Assembly (NCBI GenBank): GCA_963764205.1
Contig: CAVXRN010000006.1
Location: 1,550,001-1,614,000 of the forward strand
DNA length: 64,000 nucleotides
Source of the DNA: Chersky-840 sp963764205
GTDB taxonomy: Bacteria > Actinomycetota > Acidimicrobiia > Acidimicrobiales > UBA8190
Direction of reading: 5' to 3'
Shown here: positions 54,756 through 63,497 of the stretch, in pieces
How the letters are laid out: every line of letters begins with the position of its first letter
How positions within the stretch are numbered: the first letter of the stretch is position 1
Notes under the pieces: generated by a model
The model's database searches: none
The model's input: only the letters and a program-made list of their open reading frames with translations
Told to the model about the DNA's origin: nothing
Made by a program: the position numbers and the translations under genes

Positions 54756-55076
54756 TCAGGTGGCGCGCCGACGGATGTCCCAGGCGGCGACGATCGCCGC
54801 CTCCGCCGGGTGGGACTGGGGCGTGACGACGAATCCGGACGCCGCCAACTGGTCCGCGATGTCGTCGATCAACAGGCTCGCGTCCTCGGTATCGATGTCG
54901 TCGTGCCCGAGCACCTGCGAACTGATCTTGGTGAACTGGACCGGTCTCGCCCCGTCGTCGGTCGCTCGGACCAATTCCTGGTAGAAGATCCGCAGCAGGC
55001 CCCCGTTCTTGACCAGGACCGCGCTCTTGGCTGTCGGCGGGATATGCAACCGGACAACGTGGGACGGGCTGCTCAC
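54756..55076 (-). CDS. Hypothetical protein (106 aa)
   Basis: Not recognised. GTG 55076 with aaggac upstream. Sequence HVVRLHIPPTAKSAVLVKNGGLLRIFYQELVRATDDGARPVQF and EDASLLIDDIADQLAASGFVVTP suggest a small alpha/beta cytoplasmic protein with acidic surface. No signal or membrane segment. It lies 15 bases from the convergent GH16 stop and downstream of the DUF2510-like gene on the same strand, 92 bases away; the two may be co-transcribed. Confidence 0.6.
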   Translation of the reverse strand: MSSPSHVVRLHIPPTAKSAVLVKNGGLLRIFYQELVRATDDGARPVQFTKISSQVLGHDDIDTEDASLLIDDIADQLAASGFVVTPQSHPAEAAIVAAWDIRRRAT

Positions 55077-55168
55077 ACCAATCTGTCCTTCCGATCTCCC
55101 CCCAGGCTACCGCTCGCCGGTGCAGAAACCTGCGCATGCCTGAGGCGGAGAAGGGCGGCCGGGGCGAC

Positions 55169-55798
55169 CTACGAGGTCGATCCTTCTTCGTCGAAGTGGA
55201 TCGTCACGTGGTACCAGGGCTCGTCCTGCGACACTTCCTTCTCGAGCACCACATCGTGGACGGTGACCGGTCCCAGTCGCTCGATGGTGTCGGCCACCGC
55301 CCGCAGGATGTCGGGGACGTTGGTCCTCTCGGGCCCCTCGAGCGGCGCGGAAGCGTGGCGCTGCGCGTGGAACGCCTCGTAGGCCGACTGGTACCCGGCA
55401 TCGGTCTTGGGCCACCGACCGTAAGCCTGCTGGTTGTCGTAGACCGAGTACTCGTCGTCGGAGTAGGCCAAGATGAGCGAGTCGGTCGCGGTCAATACTC
55501 TCCATGCCACGACAGGCGGGGTGCTCTCGGCCTCCGTTGGGGTCGACGTCGTCGACGTCGTCGATGAGACCGCCCGCGTCGAGCGCCCGTTGCCGTCCGG
55601 CGGCCGCCACAACTCCGAAGGCCGTTCCTCGGGCCCCGGGGCGCTCTCGGGTGGGTACCACCGACCGTCCGACGCGAGCCACCAGCCCGGCCGGGGCGCC
55701 CCCTCCGCTCCCGAGGCGACGTTCGCCCCTTGAGGTACCGGCGCGTGCGCCTCCGAGGTCTTCTCGACACCGGCCTCGTTGGCTGTGAGGTCAACCAC
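55169..55798 (-). CDS. DUF2510-like motif protein of unknown function
   Basis: 209 residues. The motif RPGWWLASDGRWYPPES near residues 36-52 is the short DUF2510-type aromatic motif found in many actinobacterial envelope proteins. A Ser/Thr/Pro linker (SSTTSTTSTPTEAES) follows, then a folded domain (about 95-209): VVAWRVLTATDSLILAYSDDEYSVYDNQQAYGRWPKT and LGPVTVHDVVLEKEVSQDEPWYHVTIHFDE. No signal peptide or membrane helix is seen. Function unknown. The GTG start at 55798 lacks a strong ribosome site. Confidence 0.62.
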   Translation of the reverse strand: MVDLTANEAGVEKTSEAHAPVPQGANVASGAEGAPRPGWWLASDGRWYPPESAPGPEERPSELWRPPDGNGRSTRAVSSTTSTTSTPTEAESTPPVVAWRVLTATDSLILAYSDDEYSVYDNQQAYGRWPKTDAGYQSAYEAFHAQRHASAPLEGPERTNVPDILRAVADTIERLGPVTVHDVVLEKEVSQDEPWYHVTIHFDEEGSTS

Positions 55799-56395
55799 GG
55801 GCCCGACCGTGGTGACGACAAGCGAGCGGGATACCCGGGTGCAGTCCTCGGACTCCGCTCCAACCCAGCTCGGGCATCGAACCTCGACCTCCAGATGTTG
55901 GTGAGCGGTTCGGGGCGGTCGGATCGGCTGCTTCCGGGCATCGACCCCGCAACACCTCTCCGAACTTTAGTGCCACGGTCCGTAGTCAGTCGAGGCGGCT
56001 CCATCGTCAATAATGGGTGTCTTCCCTTGCGATGAGTGAATCATTGGCGACTATGAGCGTCGCACCGGGATCTCCGGGTCGAATTGCAGACCTTCGGGCA
56101 TCAGCGGTGCGAGCCGCTGTGATGCGGAACCGGAACATGGCCCCCGTGCGAGGTGTGTCGCATTGCATGGACGCCCTCCGAGCCCGGTGACGTCGCGCGT
56201 GGGGCTCCTGGGGGAGAAGTGAGCACTGAGGGAAGTCATGAGACAGCACAGAGTGCAGGGCTAGCGATGCATTGCCGGAATCGAGTTGACACGGTTCATC
56301 TGATCGGGGCATCGTGTGGGGCTACCACATAGCGTGAGTTTGGCGTACGTGGAGTGGCGTACCGCGTCGGGTACGTATGTGAAGGAGGTCCCCCC
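55799..56395. other. 597-bp region without a convincing gene
   Basis: Frames on both strands are short and show no family resemblance or normal third-position GC bias. GC is lower around 56000-56360. Just before 56396 there is a perfect ribosome site, so a promoter for the next gene is likely near 56280-56370. Confidence 0.55.
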
Positions 56396-57031
56396 ATGGC
56401 TCGACATGTTTGGGTCATTCAATCCACCGGGTTGCCACAGGCAGCCACGAGCCAATCGGCAACGCCGTCCGACGCGACGACCGGCGTTCGGACGCCTCGA
56501 CGACGCTTCGGCTTGAAGCCGAAGGAGCCGAAGGAAAAGGCGCAGGCGCAGCCGGCCCCCGTTGCGTCATCGACCCGCTCGTTCCCACTGGGATGGGACG
56601 GCACGAGTGCGACGTGCGATGACCCGGACCCCCAGGCCGAGGTCGAGAACGGTTCGGAAGCTTCAGAGGCTCCGGCGATCGAATGGTTGGACACCGAGCC
56701 GGAGTGGTTGGACCCCAACGGTCCGAGGAAGGCCCAAGGGCCCGATCCATCATGGACGATCCACCGCGGGACGCTCGTCGGCGGGCCGTTGCGGTGGGTG
56801 CTGCAGCGCAAGACGGGCTCGAGATCGCAGTGGGCATTTCTGTCGGTCTCGGGTCGGCCGACCCCGGACGAGTTTGCCGACACGATCGCAGCGATCGGTG
56901 GCTGGGACGTCGCCAACGGGCTGGTGAAAGCGATTCGACAGAGCCTGCCCGACTGCATCTCGGAACCGGCCGACACCGAGGGCAACGGTCGCACGGTCAG
57001 CGCGTCGGGCTCCCGTGCCGCAAGCAGGTAA
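56396..57031 (+). CDS. Hypothetical protein (211 aa)
   Basis: Not recognised. ATG 56396 follows a perfect Shine-Dalgarno (aaggaggt, about six bases before). Residues 1-10 (MARHVWVIQS) look like a short strand; 15-55 are low-complexity and Lys/Pro-rich (KPKEPKEKAQAQP); the rest has acidic EWLDTEPEWLDPNGPRK and then SWTIHRGTLVGGPLRWVLQRKTGSRSQWAFLS followed by TPDEFADTIAAIGGWDVANGLVKAIRQ. It has no signal peptide, so it is likely cytoplasmic. The strong translation start argues for good expression. Confidence 0.62.
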   Translation: MARHVWVIQSTGLPQAATSQSATPSDATTGVRTPRRRFGLKPKEPKEKAQAQPAPVASSTRSFPLGWDGTSATCDDPDPQAEVENGSEASEAPAIEWLDTEPEWLDPNGPRKAQGPDPSWTIHRGTLVGGPLRWVLQRKTGSRSQWAFLSVSGRPTPDEFADTIAAIGGWDVANGLVKAIRQSLPDCISEPADTEGNGRTVSASGSRAASR

Positions 57032-57311
57032 ACGGGCGCCGAAATCTCTGTGACGGGGACCCGTCCCGGGCGACGACCTGTTGATTTCTCACTCAGCGTG
57101 GAACAAGGTACCGGTCAGTGGTTCGAAGTGTATGGACAAGATCACGCCTCATCGTCTCGGTGACCGTCCTGTGCGTCGTCGGCGGACATCTCTGGCGCAG
57201 CGTCGACTCGAGATGGCGTCCTAGAACGAGCACAGATGGCACGGCGCGACCCTCGTGGGGGTATCGCTGGCGCGAGGAGTCCTGGTACTCCTAGAGCTAC
57301 GGGCTACGACC

Positions 57312-60300
57312 TCACGGTTGGGTCACGGTCACGTCGGCAATCTGCAGCACCGCAGGCAACTGCGCATTGTTGGGCGTCCCGCCCGAGCCGCCGGTCTGGG
57401 TCTGGATGATCATGAACATCGGTGTGTTCGGTATGACGTATCCATTGGCCGAGCTGTAGCTACAACCGGTCGACTTCCCGTCCATGGTGATCGATATCGA
57501 TGTGGGGGTCCAGACCATGGTGTAGGTGTGCCAGTTCGTGTCGACCGGATAGACGCAGACCGGGAAGCTCGAGGGTTGCGCCAGTGCCAGCTGGCACCAC
57601 TCGGTCTGGTAGCACTCGGTGGCGTCGATCTCCTCGTACCCGGATCCGGGCTTCTCGATCTGAGGACAGGTGGAGTAGTTGGTGTCGGCCGTCTCGATGT
57701 TCGTCGCCTGACAGTTGCTGCCGAGGAACCACACGGCCGGCCATGTCTTGGTGCTCGCCGCCGGGAATTTGGCCTGGTAGGTGACGGTCCCATAGAGGAA
57801 GCTGAAGTTCGTCCACTGCACGTCACCGGTCGTATACGGCCACGTGGTGGGCGCGTGCCGGACGGAACCGTCCAGGTTGAAGTCACCGCAGGTCGCGCTC
57901 TGGGCCGTGGTCGTGATGGACAAGATGTTGTTGGCAACTGCCACGGCGCCGGGGACGTTGCATTCGGTCTCGCTCTGGGCGTACTCACCGTGGCGATCGA
58001 TGATCGTCCAGGCGGAGTCGAGTGCGGTGCCGCTGAAATTGTCCGAGAAGATCGTCGTGCCGCTCACAGGTGGGGTGACGATCGCCGCGGTTGACTGCGC
58101 GCTGGTGTTCCCCAGTGCGTCGTAGGCGGCGACCGTATAGCTGTAGGTGGTCCCGGCGGTGACGGTGGCATCGGCGTAGGTGGTCGCTGTGGTGACTCCT
58201 AGTAAGGACCCGTTGCGGTATACGTCGTACCCGTCCACGCCGTTGACGTCGGTACTCGCCGTCCAAGACAGATCGACCAGGCTCCCGTTCACCGCCGTGG
58301 CCGAGAGGTTGGTCGGGACGCTCGGAAGCACCGGCGGAGGTGGCGGTGGCGGCGGGGTGGACCCACCGGAGGGGACGATCTCGATGGCGGCGAGATTCCA
58401 GGAGTCTCCCGTCGGGGTCGTGTCGTTGATCGTCACCGCGGTACCGCTGGCCAGGTTCTGACCGGTCTGGTACTGCGTCCAGAAGGTGTCCCCGGTGCCG
58501 GTGTCCACGAACTGGTCGAACATCGTCTGGTTCGGCCCGATCGTCCGTGCGACCGCGTTGTCCCAGTCGTTCCCGACGCCCCAGACCCAGGAATTGTTGG
58601 CCGTGGTGGTCAACGAGACCGAGGGTGCTCCGCTCGCCCCACTCTGGGTCGAAACGGACCCGTTGACCGTCGTGCTGGCACCGATGTAGCTGACGACGCT
58701 CAGCGAGCCCTGGTACGCACCGGCACTGCGTGTGGCGGTGACCGTGATGCCGGTGAGAGGGGTCGGCGCCACGGCCTGCCAGATCTCGGCGTCTCCGGGT
58801 TGTCCATCGGCGCGCTCACGCATGGTCCAGGTCAATCCGCCGCCGGTGACCGACGAGAACGTCTGTGACTTGGCGCCGTTGGGCCCGTCACTGCCGACGT
58901 ACGCGACCAGGAGCTCGTTGGCTGCCAGGGTCGAGAAGCTGGGGGACGAGATGGTCGTGGCGGTGCTGCCGTGGGTCGAGACGTGGGCGTCGATGGTGAT
59001 GGGGGAGGAGCTGGAGGTATTGCTGACCGTCACCGTCACTCCACCCGAGGTTGCCGTATTGCCGACCGAGTCGGTGGCCAGGGCCGTGAGCGTGTGGGTG
59101 CCGTTGCTCACCGCTGTCGTGTCCCACGAGTAGGTGTACGGGCTCGTGGTAACCGGCGTGCCGACGTTCACGCCGTCCACGGCGAATTGCACGCTGGCGA
59201 TGCCGGCGGAATCACTGACACCGGCGGTGACGACGACGGTGCCGGACACCGTCGCGCTGGCCACCGGGCTCGTAATGCTCACAGTGGGGGGCGTCAGGTC
59301 GATCGTCCAACTGACAAGGGCGGCCGTCGAGGACAGGCCATCAAAACTATCGGTGGCGATCACCTGCACGGTGTGCGTGCCGGCCGCCAGCGCGGTGTAG
59401 ACGGCGGGGCTGGCGCAGGGGGAGTATGCGGCGGCATCGAGCGAACAGGTGAAGCTGATCGGCCCAGTCGGGTCGGTCGGATTGGTGGCACTGAAGGCCA
59501 CTGTCGCTGTCGTGCTGTTGGTCGCCACGGCGGGCCTCGCCGTAATGCTCACGATGGGCGATGCCAGGGCGATCGTCCAGCTGGCGACGGCGGCTGTCGA
59601 GGACAGTCCGTCGGAGCTGTCGGTGGCGATCACGCCCACGGTGTGCGCGCCGGACGCCAAGCCGGTGTAAGTGGCGGGGCTGGAGCAGGGGGAGTATGCG
59701 GCCGTGTCGAGCGAGCAGGTGAATCCGATCGACCCGGTCGGGTCCGTCGTGTTGGTGGCGCTGAAGGCCACGGTCGCCGTCGTGGCGTTGGTCTGCGCGG
59801 GGGGCTGTGACGTGATGCTCACGATCGGAGGCGACTTGGTCGGCAGAGGCGGCGTCGTGACGGTGGCGGGGGTCGACTGAGCGCTCACGGCGCCATCGGT
59901 GCCGGTGGCGCTGACCGTGTAGGAGTAGGGGGTATTGGCCGCAACGGTGCCGTCGGCATAGCTGTTGGTCGGACTGGTTCCAATGAGGGTGCCATTGCGG
60001 TACACGCTGTAGCCCGACACCCCGACCGGGTCGGTGCTGGCCGTCCAGGTCAGGTTGACCAGTGCACTGGTCGGGGCTGTCGCAGACAGGTTCGTCGGCA
60101 CCGTCGGCGGGGTGGTGGTGGTGGTCGGCCGGAAGGATCTCGATGGCAGCCATGTTCCAGCGATCCGTGGTGGGGGCGGTGTCGTTCGACGTGAGTGCGG
60201 TGCCGCTCGCATAGCTCTGTGCGGTCTGGTACTGCGTCCAGTAGGTGTCCCCACTGTTCTTGTCCACGTACTGGTCGAACATCGTCTGGCCTGATCCGAT

Positions 60301-60853
60301 GGTGCGGGCCACACCGTTGTCCCAGTCGTCGCCGACGGCCCAGACCCACGAGTTCGCAGCGGTCGTGGTCAATTTCGAGCGTCGGCGCACCTGATGTCGC
60401 ACTCTGGGTCGCCGTCGCCCCGTTGGCCGTGGTGTTGGCGCCGACGAAGCTCACGATGTCCATGAAGCCCTGGTACCCGCCTCGGCTCATCGTCGCCTTG
60501 ACCGTCACGCTCTTGAGCGTGGTCGGCGCCACGGCTTGCCATATCTCGGCATCGCCGGCTTGCGCATCGGCCCGCTGGCGCAGCGTCCACGTCAGGCTGG
60601 CACCCGTGACGCCGGAGAACGTCTGTGAACCGGCGCTGTTTGGTCCGTCACTTCCGAGGTAGGCAAGAACCAATTCGTTGGGCTGTGTGGTCGAGAACGA
60701 AGGTGACGTGATGCTCGTGGCGTTGCTGGTCAGATGGGTGGAGACCTGGGCGTCGATCGAGATCGGCGACGCTGCCTTGGCGGACGAGGAGAGCCAGACT
60801 AAACACGTGAATCCGACGATGAATACGCAAACAATCACTTTGATGAATTTCAC
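57312..60853 (-). pseudogene. Multidomain secreted GH16 protein interrupted by two +1 frameshifts
   Basis: Read through the breaks it is about 1180 residues: signal peptide (GTG 60853, FIKVIVCVFIVGFTCLVWLSS), beta-sandwich module 1 (SISIDAQVSTH...GDAEIWQAVAP...GDTYWTQYQTA...WNMAAIEILP), Fn3, two Ig-like repeats (SFTC-type SLDTAAYSPCSSP and SLDAAAYSPCASP), another Ig-like domain, beta-sandwich module 2, Pro8 linker, Fn3 and GH16 (catalytic EIDATE). Breaks: one extra A in CTCGAAATTG at 60373-60375, and one extra base near 60120-60131 (GGCCGACCACC). The 57312-60105 part alone is a long intact frame. Either an inactivated gene or sequence errors. Confidence 0.75.
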
Positions 60854-61144
60854 TGACAAGGTGTACCACCCCGCGGAAGTAGGCCAAAAGAGAACACACA
60901 TTCTGGAATCGCGCGGGCTGGGACTCCAAGGCTCGAACGCTCGAGCGTGATCGTCGAACACTATCAGCCATGGCCACGATGACCTAAATGGTGTCGTTGC
61001 TCGGGCTAACAACTCTCGCCGTCGGGAACGAGTTGTTGCCCTCGAGACTCCCTTGTCGATGCAACGTCGTCTGCATACACTGCGAAACGCCGAGGAGTCG
61101 CAGAGCCCAGATGACCTCTTCGGGCTGACGAAACGGATCTGCAC
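60854..61144. promoter_or_regulatory. Divergent promoter region (291 bp)
   Basis: AT-richer gap between the multidomain GH16 gene (minus) and the DUF6325 gene (plus). No gene seen. Probably carries both promoters; I cannot define -10/-35 boxes with confidence. Confidence 0.4.
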
Positions 61145-61606
61145 ATGAGTGACGAAGTGTCGTTGGATGAGCTCGGCCCGGTCGACTATCTGGTGGTGGA
61201 GTTCCCCGCGGGAGCGAGCAACTTCACCGGTGAGATGGTCGAGGAGCTCCTCACCCTGGTCAAGTCCGGCATCATCCGGATCATCGATGTCTTGATCCTG
61301 ACGAAGGACGTCGATGGGAGCATCGATGCCGTCGAGCTCTCCGATGTGGCCGATCTCGGACCCCTCGAAGTCATCGAGGCCGAGCTGGCTGAGCTCCTGG
61401 CCGAGGAGGACGTGGTGCAACTGGCCGCGGCCATGGAGCCGGGCAGCACCGCAGGGGTGCTGATCTGGGAGAACCTGTGGGCCGCTCCGTTTGCAGCAGC
61501 CGCTCGTCGCTCGGGTGGCCAACTGATCGCCGACGGGCGGATCCCGATCCAGGCGATCATCGCCTCGATCGAGGCGGACGTGGACGACGAAACGCAAGGA
61601 GACTGA
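61145..61606 (+). CDS. DUF6325 family protein
   Basis: 153 residues. The start ELGPVDYLVVEFPAGASNFTGEMVEELLTLVKSGIIRIIDVLILTKD is diagnostic for this actinobacterial family; the middle is very acidic (VDGSIDAVELSDVADLGPLEVIEAELAELLAEEDV) and the end has PGSTAGVLIWENLWAAPFAAAARRSGGQLIADGRIP. Cytoplasmic, function unknown; family members often accompany small SHOCT-type or basic proteins. Two bases separate it from the next small gene, which is basic, suggesting they act as a pair. Confidence 0.85.
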   Translation: MSDEVSLDELGPVDYLVVEFPAGASNFTGEMVEELLTLVKSGIIRIIDVLILTKDVDGSIDAVELSDVADLGPLEVIEAELAELLAEEDVVQLAAAMEPGSTAGVLIWENLWAAPFAAAARRSGGQLIADGRIPIQAIIASIEADVDDETQGD

Positions 61607-61608
61607 CC

Positions 61609-61770
61609 ATGCCCCTCAGACCAGCACGGCGTGGACGAGTCGGTGTCATCAGGGCCCCGGTGGCGAAGACCGCCGTCGTGGCCAAAGCGGTGAGCCCGGG
61701 GCCTTCCCCCATCGCCAAGACTGCGGTCGTAGCGGCTGCCGTCACCCCGGGGCGCCGGCGCCGGATCTGA
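61609..61770 (+). CDS. Small basic Ala/Pro/Arg-rich protein (53 aa)
   Basis: ATG 61609 with aaggag eight bases upstream, directly after the DUF6325 stop. Sequence: a basic head (MPLRPARRGRVGVIR), two imperfect copies of a 14-residue unit (VAKTAVVAKAVSPG and IAKTAVVAAAVTPG) and a basic tail (RRRRI). Strongly cationic, opposite to its acidic neighbour. Function unknown; could be a membrane-surface or partner-binding peptide. Confidence 0.68.
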   Translation: MPLRPARRGRVGVIRAPVAKTAVVAKAVSPGPSPIAKTAVVAAAVTPGRRRRI

Positions 61771-61926
61771 CCCGTCGGCTCCACACGCTGGAACTTCGGG
61801 CGCGCATCACGGACTTGCCAGCAGCGAGTTTGGTGGGACCGAAGGTGTCAACCGTCGCCGACGACGACTGTCCGGGATCACCCGAACACGTTTCGTCCGG
61901 GCTCAAAACCGAAAATTTTGAGCTCG

Positions 61927-61998
61927 TGCGCCCCCCGGGATTCGAACCCGGAACCTGCGGATTAAGAGTCCGTTGCTCTGCCATTGAGCTAGAGGCGC
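61927..61998 (-). tRNA. tRNA-Lys (anticodon CUU)
   Basis: Cloverleaf on the minus strand: acceptor GCGCCTC paired to GGGGCGC, D-arm AGCTCAATGGCAGAGC, anticodon loop CTCTTAA giving CUU, T-arm CCGGGTTCGAATCCCGG, discriminator A. CCA is not encoded. Confidence 0.95.
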
Positions 61999-62059
61999 CG
62001 TCGGCGAAGTGTAGGCGAACCCTCTCCCTGATCGGGGAGAGGGTTCGCACCGCCGTTGG

Positions 62060-62134
62060 GGTGACCGAGGGGACTTGAACCCCCGACCTCCAGGGCCACA
62101 ACCTGGCGCTCTAACCACCTGAGCTACGGCCACC
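62060..62134 (-). tRNA. tRNA-His (anticodon GUG)
   Basis: Minus strand: acceptor GTGGCCG paired to CGGTCAC, anticodon loop TTGTGGC giving GUG, T-arm GGGGGTTCAAGTCCCC. G at the -1 position (62134) and C discriminator (62060) are the identity elements of tRNA-His. Confidence 0.95.
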
Positions 62135-62235
62135 ATGCGGGATCCGGTACCAGCATCCGAACACGCAGGACAGCCAGGATACACGGAGTACGCTGGGCTT
62201 CAGCGGGCGGGCCGAACCTAGGCCATCCGAGCCCT

Positions 62236-62309
62236 GCCTCCGTAGCTCAACTGGATAGAGCGGGTGGCTTCTACCCACCAGGTTGCGAGTTCGAGTCTTG
62301 CCGGGGGCA
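62236..62309 (+). tRNA. tRNA-Arg (anticodon UCU)
   Basis: Plus strand: acceptor GCCTCCG paired to CGGGGGC, D-arm AGCTCAACTGGATAGAGC, anticodon stem-loop GGTGG-CTTCTAC-CCACC giving UCU, T-arm TTGCGAGTTCGAGTCTTGCC, discriminator A. A typical target for tyrosine-recombinase integration. Confidence 0.93.
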
Positions 62310-62666
62310 CCGAGGAGGTCACCACCGTGGCCGGGTCAAGGAGGCGGCCCCATCACCGCCGGTGTTACACCACCCGCGACATCCCCCTCATCCCGGGGCG
62401 TCGCATCCCCCTGTGTTCTGGTCTTGGATGTCGGGTGATCAAGCTCCTCGGGTCAGCCCCACATACCCCGAGCCGACCGGGTGTCGCCGGTGCGACGGCA
62501 GGGCCCCAAACGCTCCCAATCGGTTCGAACGTCCCCCTGGCCTGGGATATCTCGAACCCGCGACCGGAGCGGGGTGTCGGTCCATTCGCTGGGCCCCACC
62601 ATTCCGTCCGTTAGGGCCTGGCCCCGAGCAAGATGGGGAGGAGAGCACAAACACCGAGAGGTACTG
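62310..62666. other. 357-bp region between tRNA-Arg and a broken HTH gene
   Basis: No gene supported. If an integrated element starts at the tRNA-Arg 3' end, this would be its left border, but I see no second copy of the tRNA end within the window. Confidence 0.45.
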
Positions 62667-63457
62667 ATGATCGACGACATCCGACAACGAGCATTCTCGA
62701 TCCGAGAGGTTGTTACACGGATTGACAAAATGTTACACACGCTGACCGATGCGCAACTTGCGGCGATCGACGCCCTTTTGACGGGGGCAGATCAGGAGAC
62801 GGCGGCATCAGCAGCCGGGCGTGCACCGCGTCACCGTGAACCGCTGGGTGAAGCACCATCCCGAGTTCCAAGCGGAACTCAATCGGCGACGCCGACAACT
62901 CGTGCGAGCAACAGATGGACACGGTGCGCCACATCGACAGCCTTGCGCTTCAGAACCTGGCGCTACGCATCCAGGCGGGCGACAACGACGCTGTCGAGCT
63001 GTGGCTCAAGATGCGAGGACTTGCAGCTCTCGACACGTCGAGGATCGGGCCGACCGAGAGCGACGCCATCATCGAGAAGAAGGTCGAGAGACGGATCACT
63101 GAAGTCCAAGTCGAGGATCAGTTGACAGGCAGAGACGGGGAACCGGACTTCGGCAGTCACACAGTACGGCGTCAATGGAAACGATCGAAGTTGAGATTGC
63201 TCAGAGACCTCAACGAGTGCACCCTCGAAGAGGCGTTCAACGACAGGTTCCGGGACATGCTGGAATCGATGAAAGAATTAGATGGCCCCGGTGAAGATGA
63301 CAACACTCGGATCGCCCGATACGACGACGACACCCCGCTCATCTGCGAACGACGGGTCGGGCTGAGCCGAGACCCAAGTAGTGCACCTTCGCCGTCGCCC
63401 AAATTTCCCCGATGCGATTCACGGGATACTCATGGTACGCACTGCTGCACCCGATAG
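62667..63457 (+). pseudogene. HTH (phage-terminase-small-subunit-like) protein broken by two +1 frameshifts
   Basis: ATG 62667 (gagaggt upstream): MIDDIRQRAFSIREVV...LTDAQLAAIDALLTGADQETAASAAG, then a break at 62817-62819 (one G too many in GCCGGGCG). It continues as VHRVTVNRWVKHHPEFQAELNRRRRQLV, a helix-turn-helix of the kind in phage small terminase or transposon-type DNA-binding proteins. A second break near 62902-62904 leads to EQQMDTVRHIDSLALQNLALRIQAGDNDAVELWLKMRGLAAL and on to the stop at 63457. Restored length about 262 residues. May bind DNA; role unknown. Confidence 0.65.
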
Positions 63458-63497
63458 CTGTGGATTCAAAGTGACTCGGGTCTCCCAGTCGCACCGG

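Noticed and set aside
56007..56312. 101-codon minus-strand frame in the 55.8-56.4 kb gap
   Set aside because: No ribosome site, no third-position GC bias and no recognisable motif.
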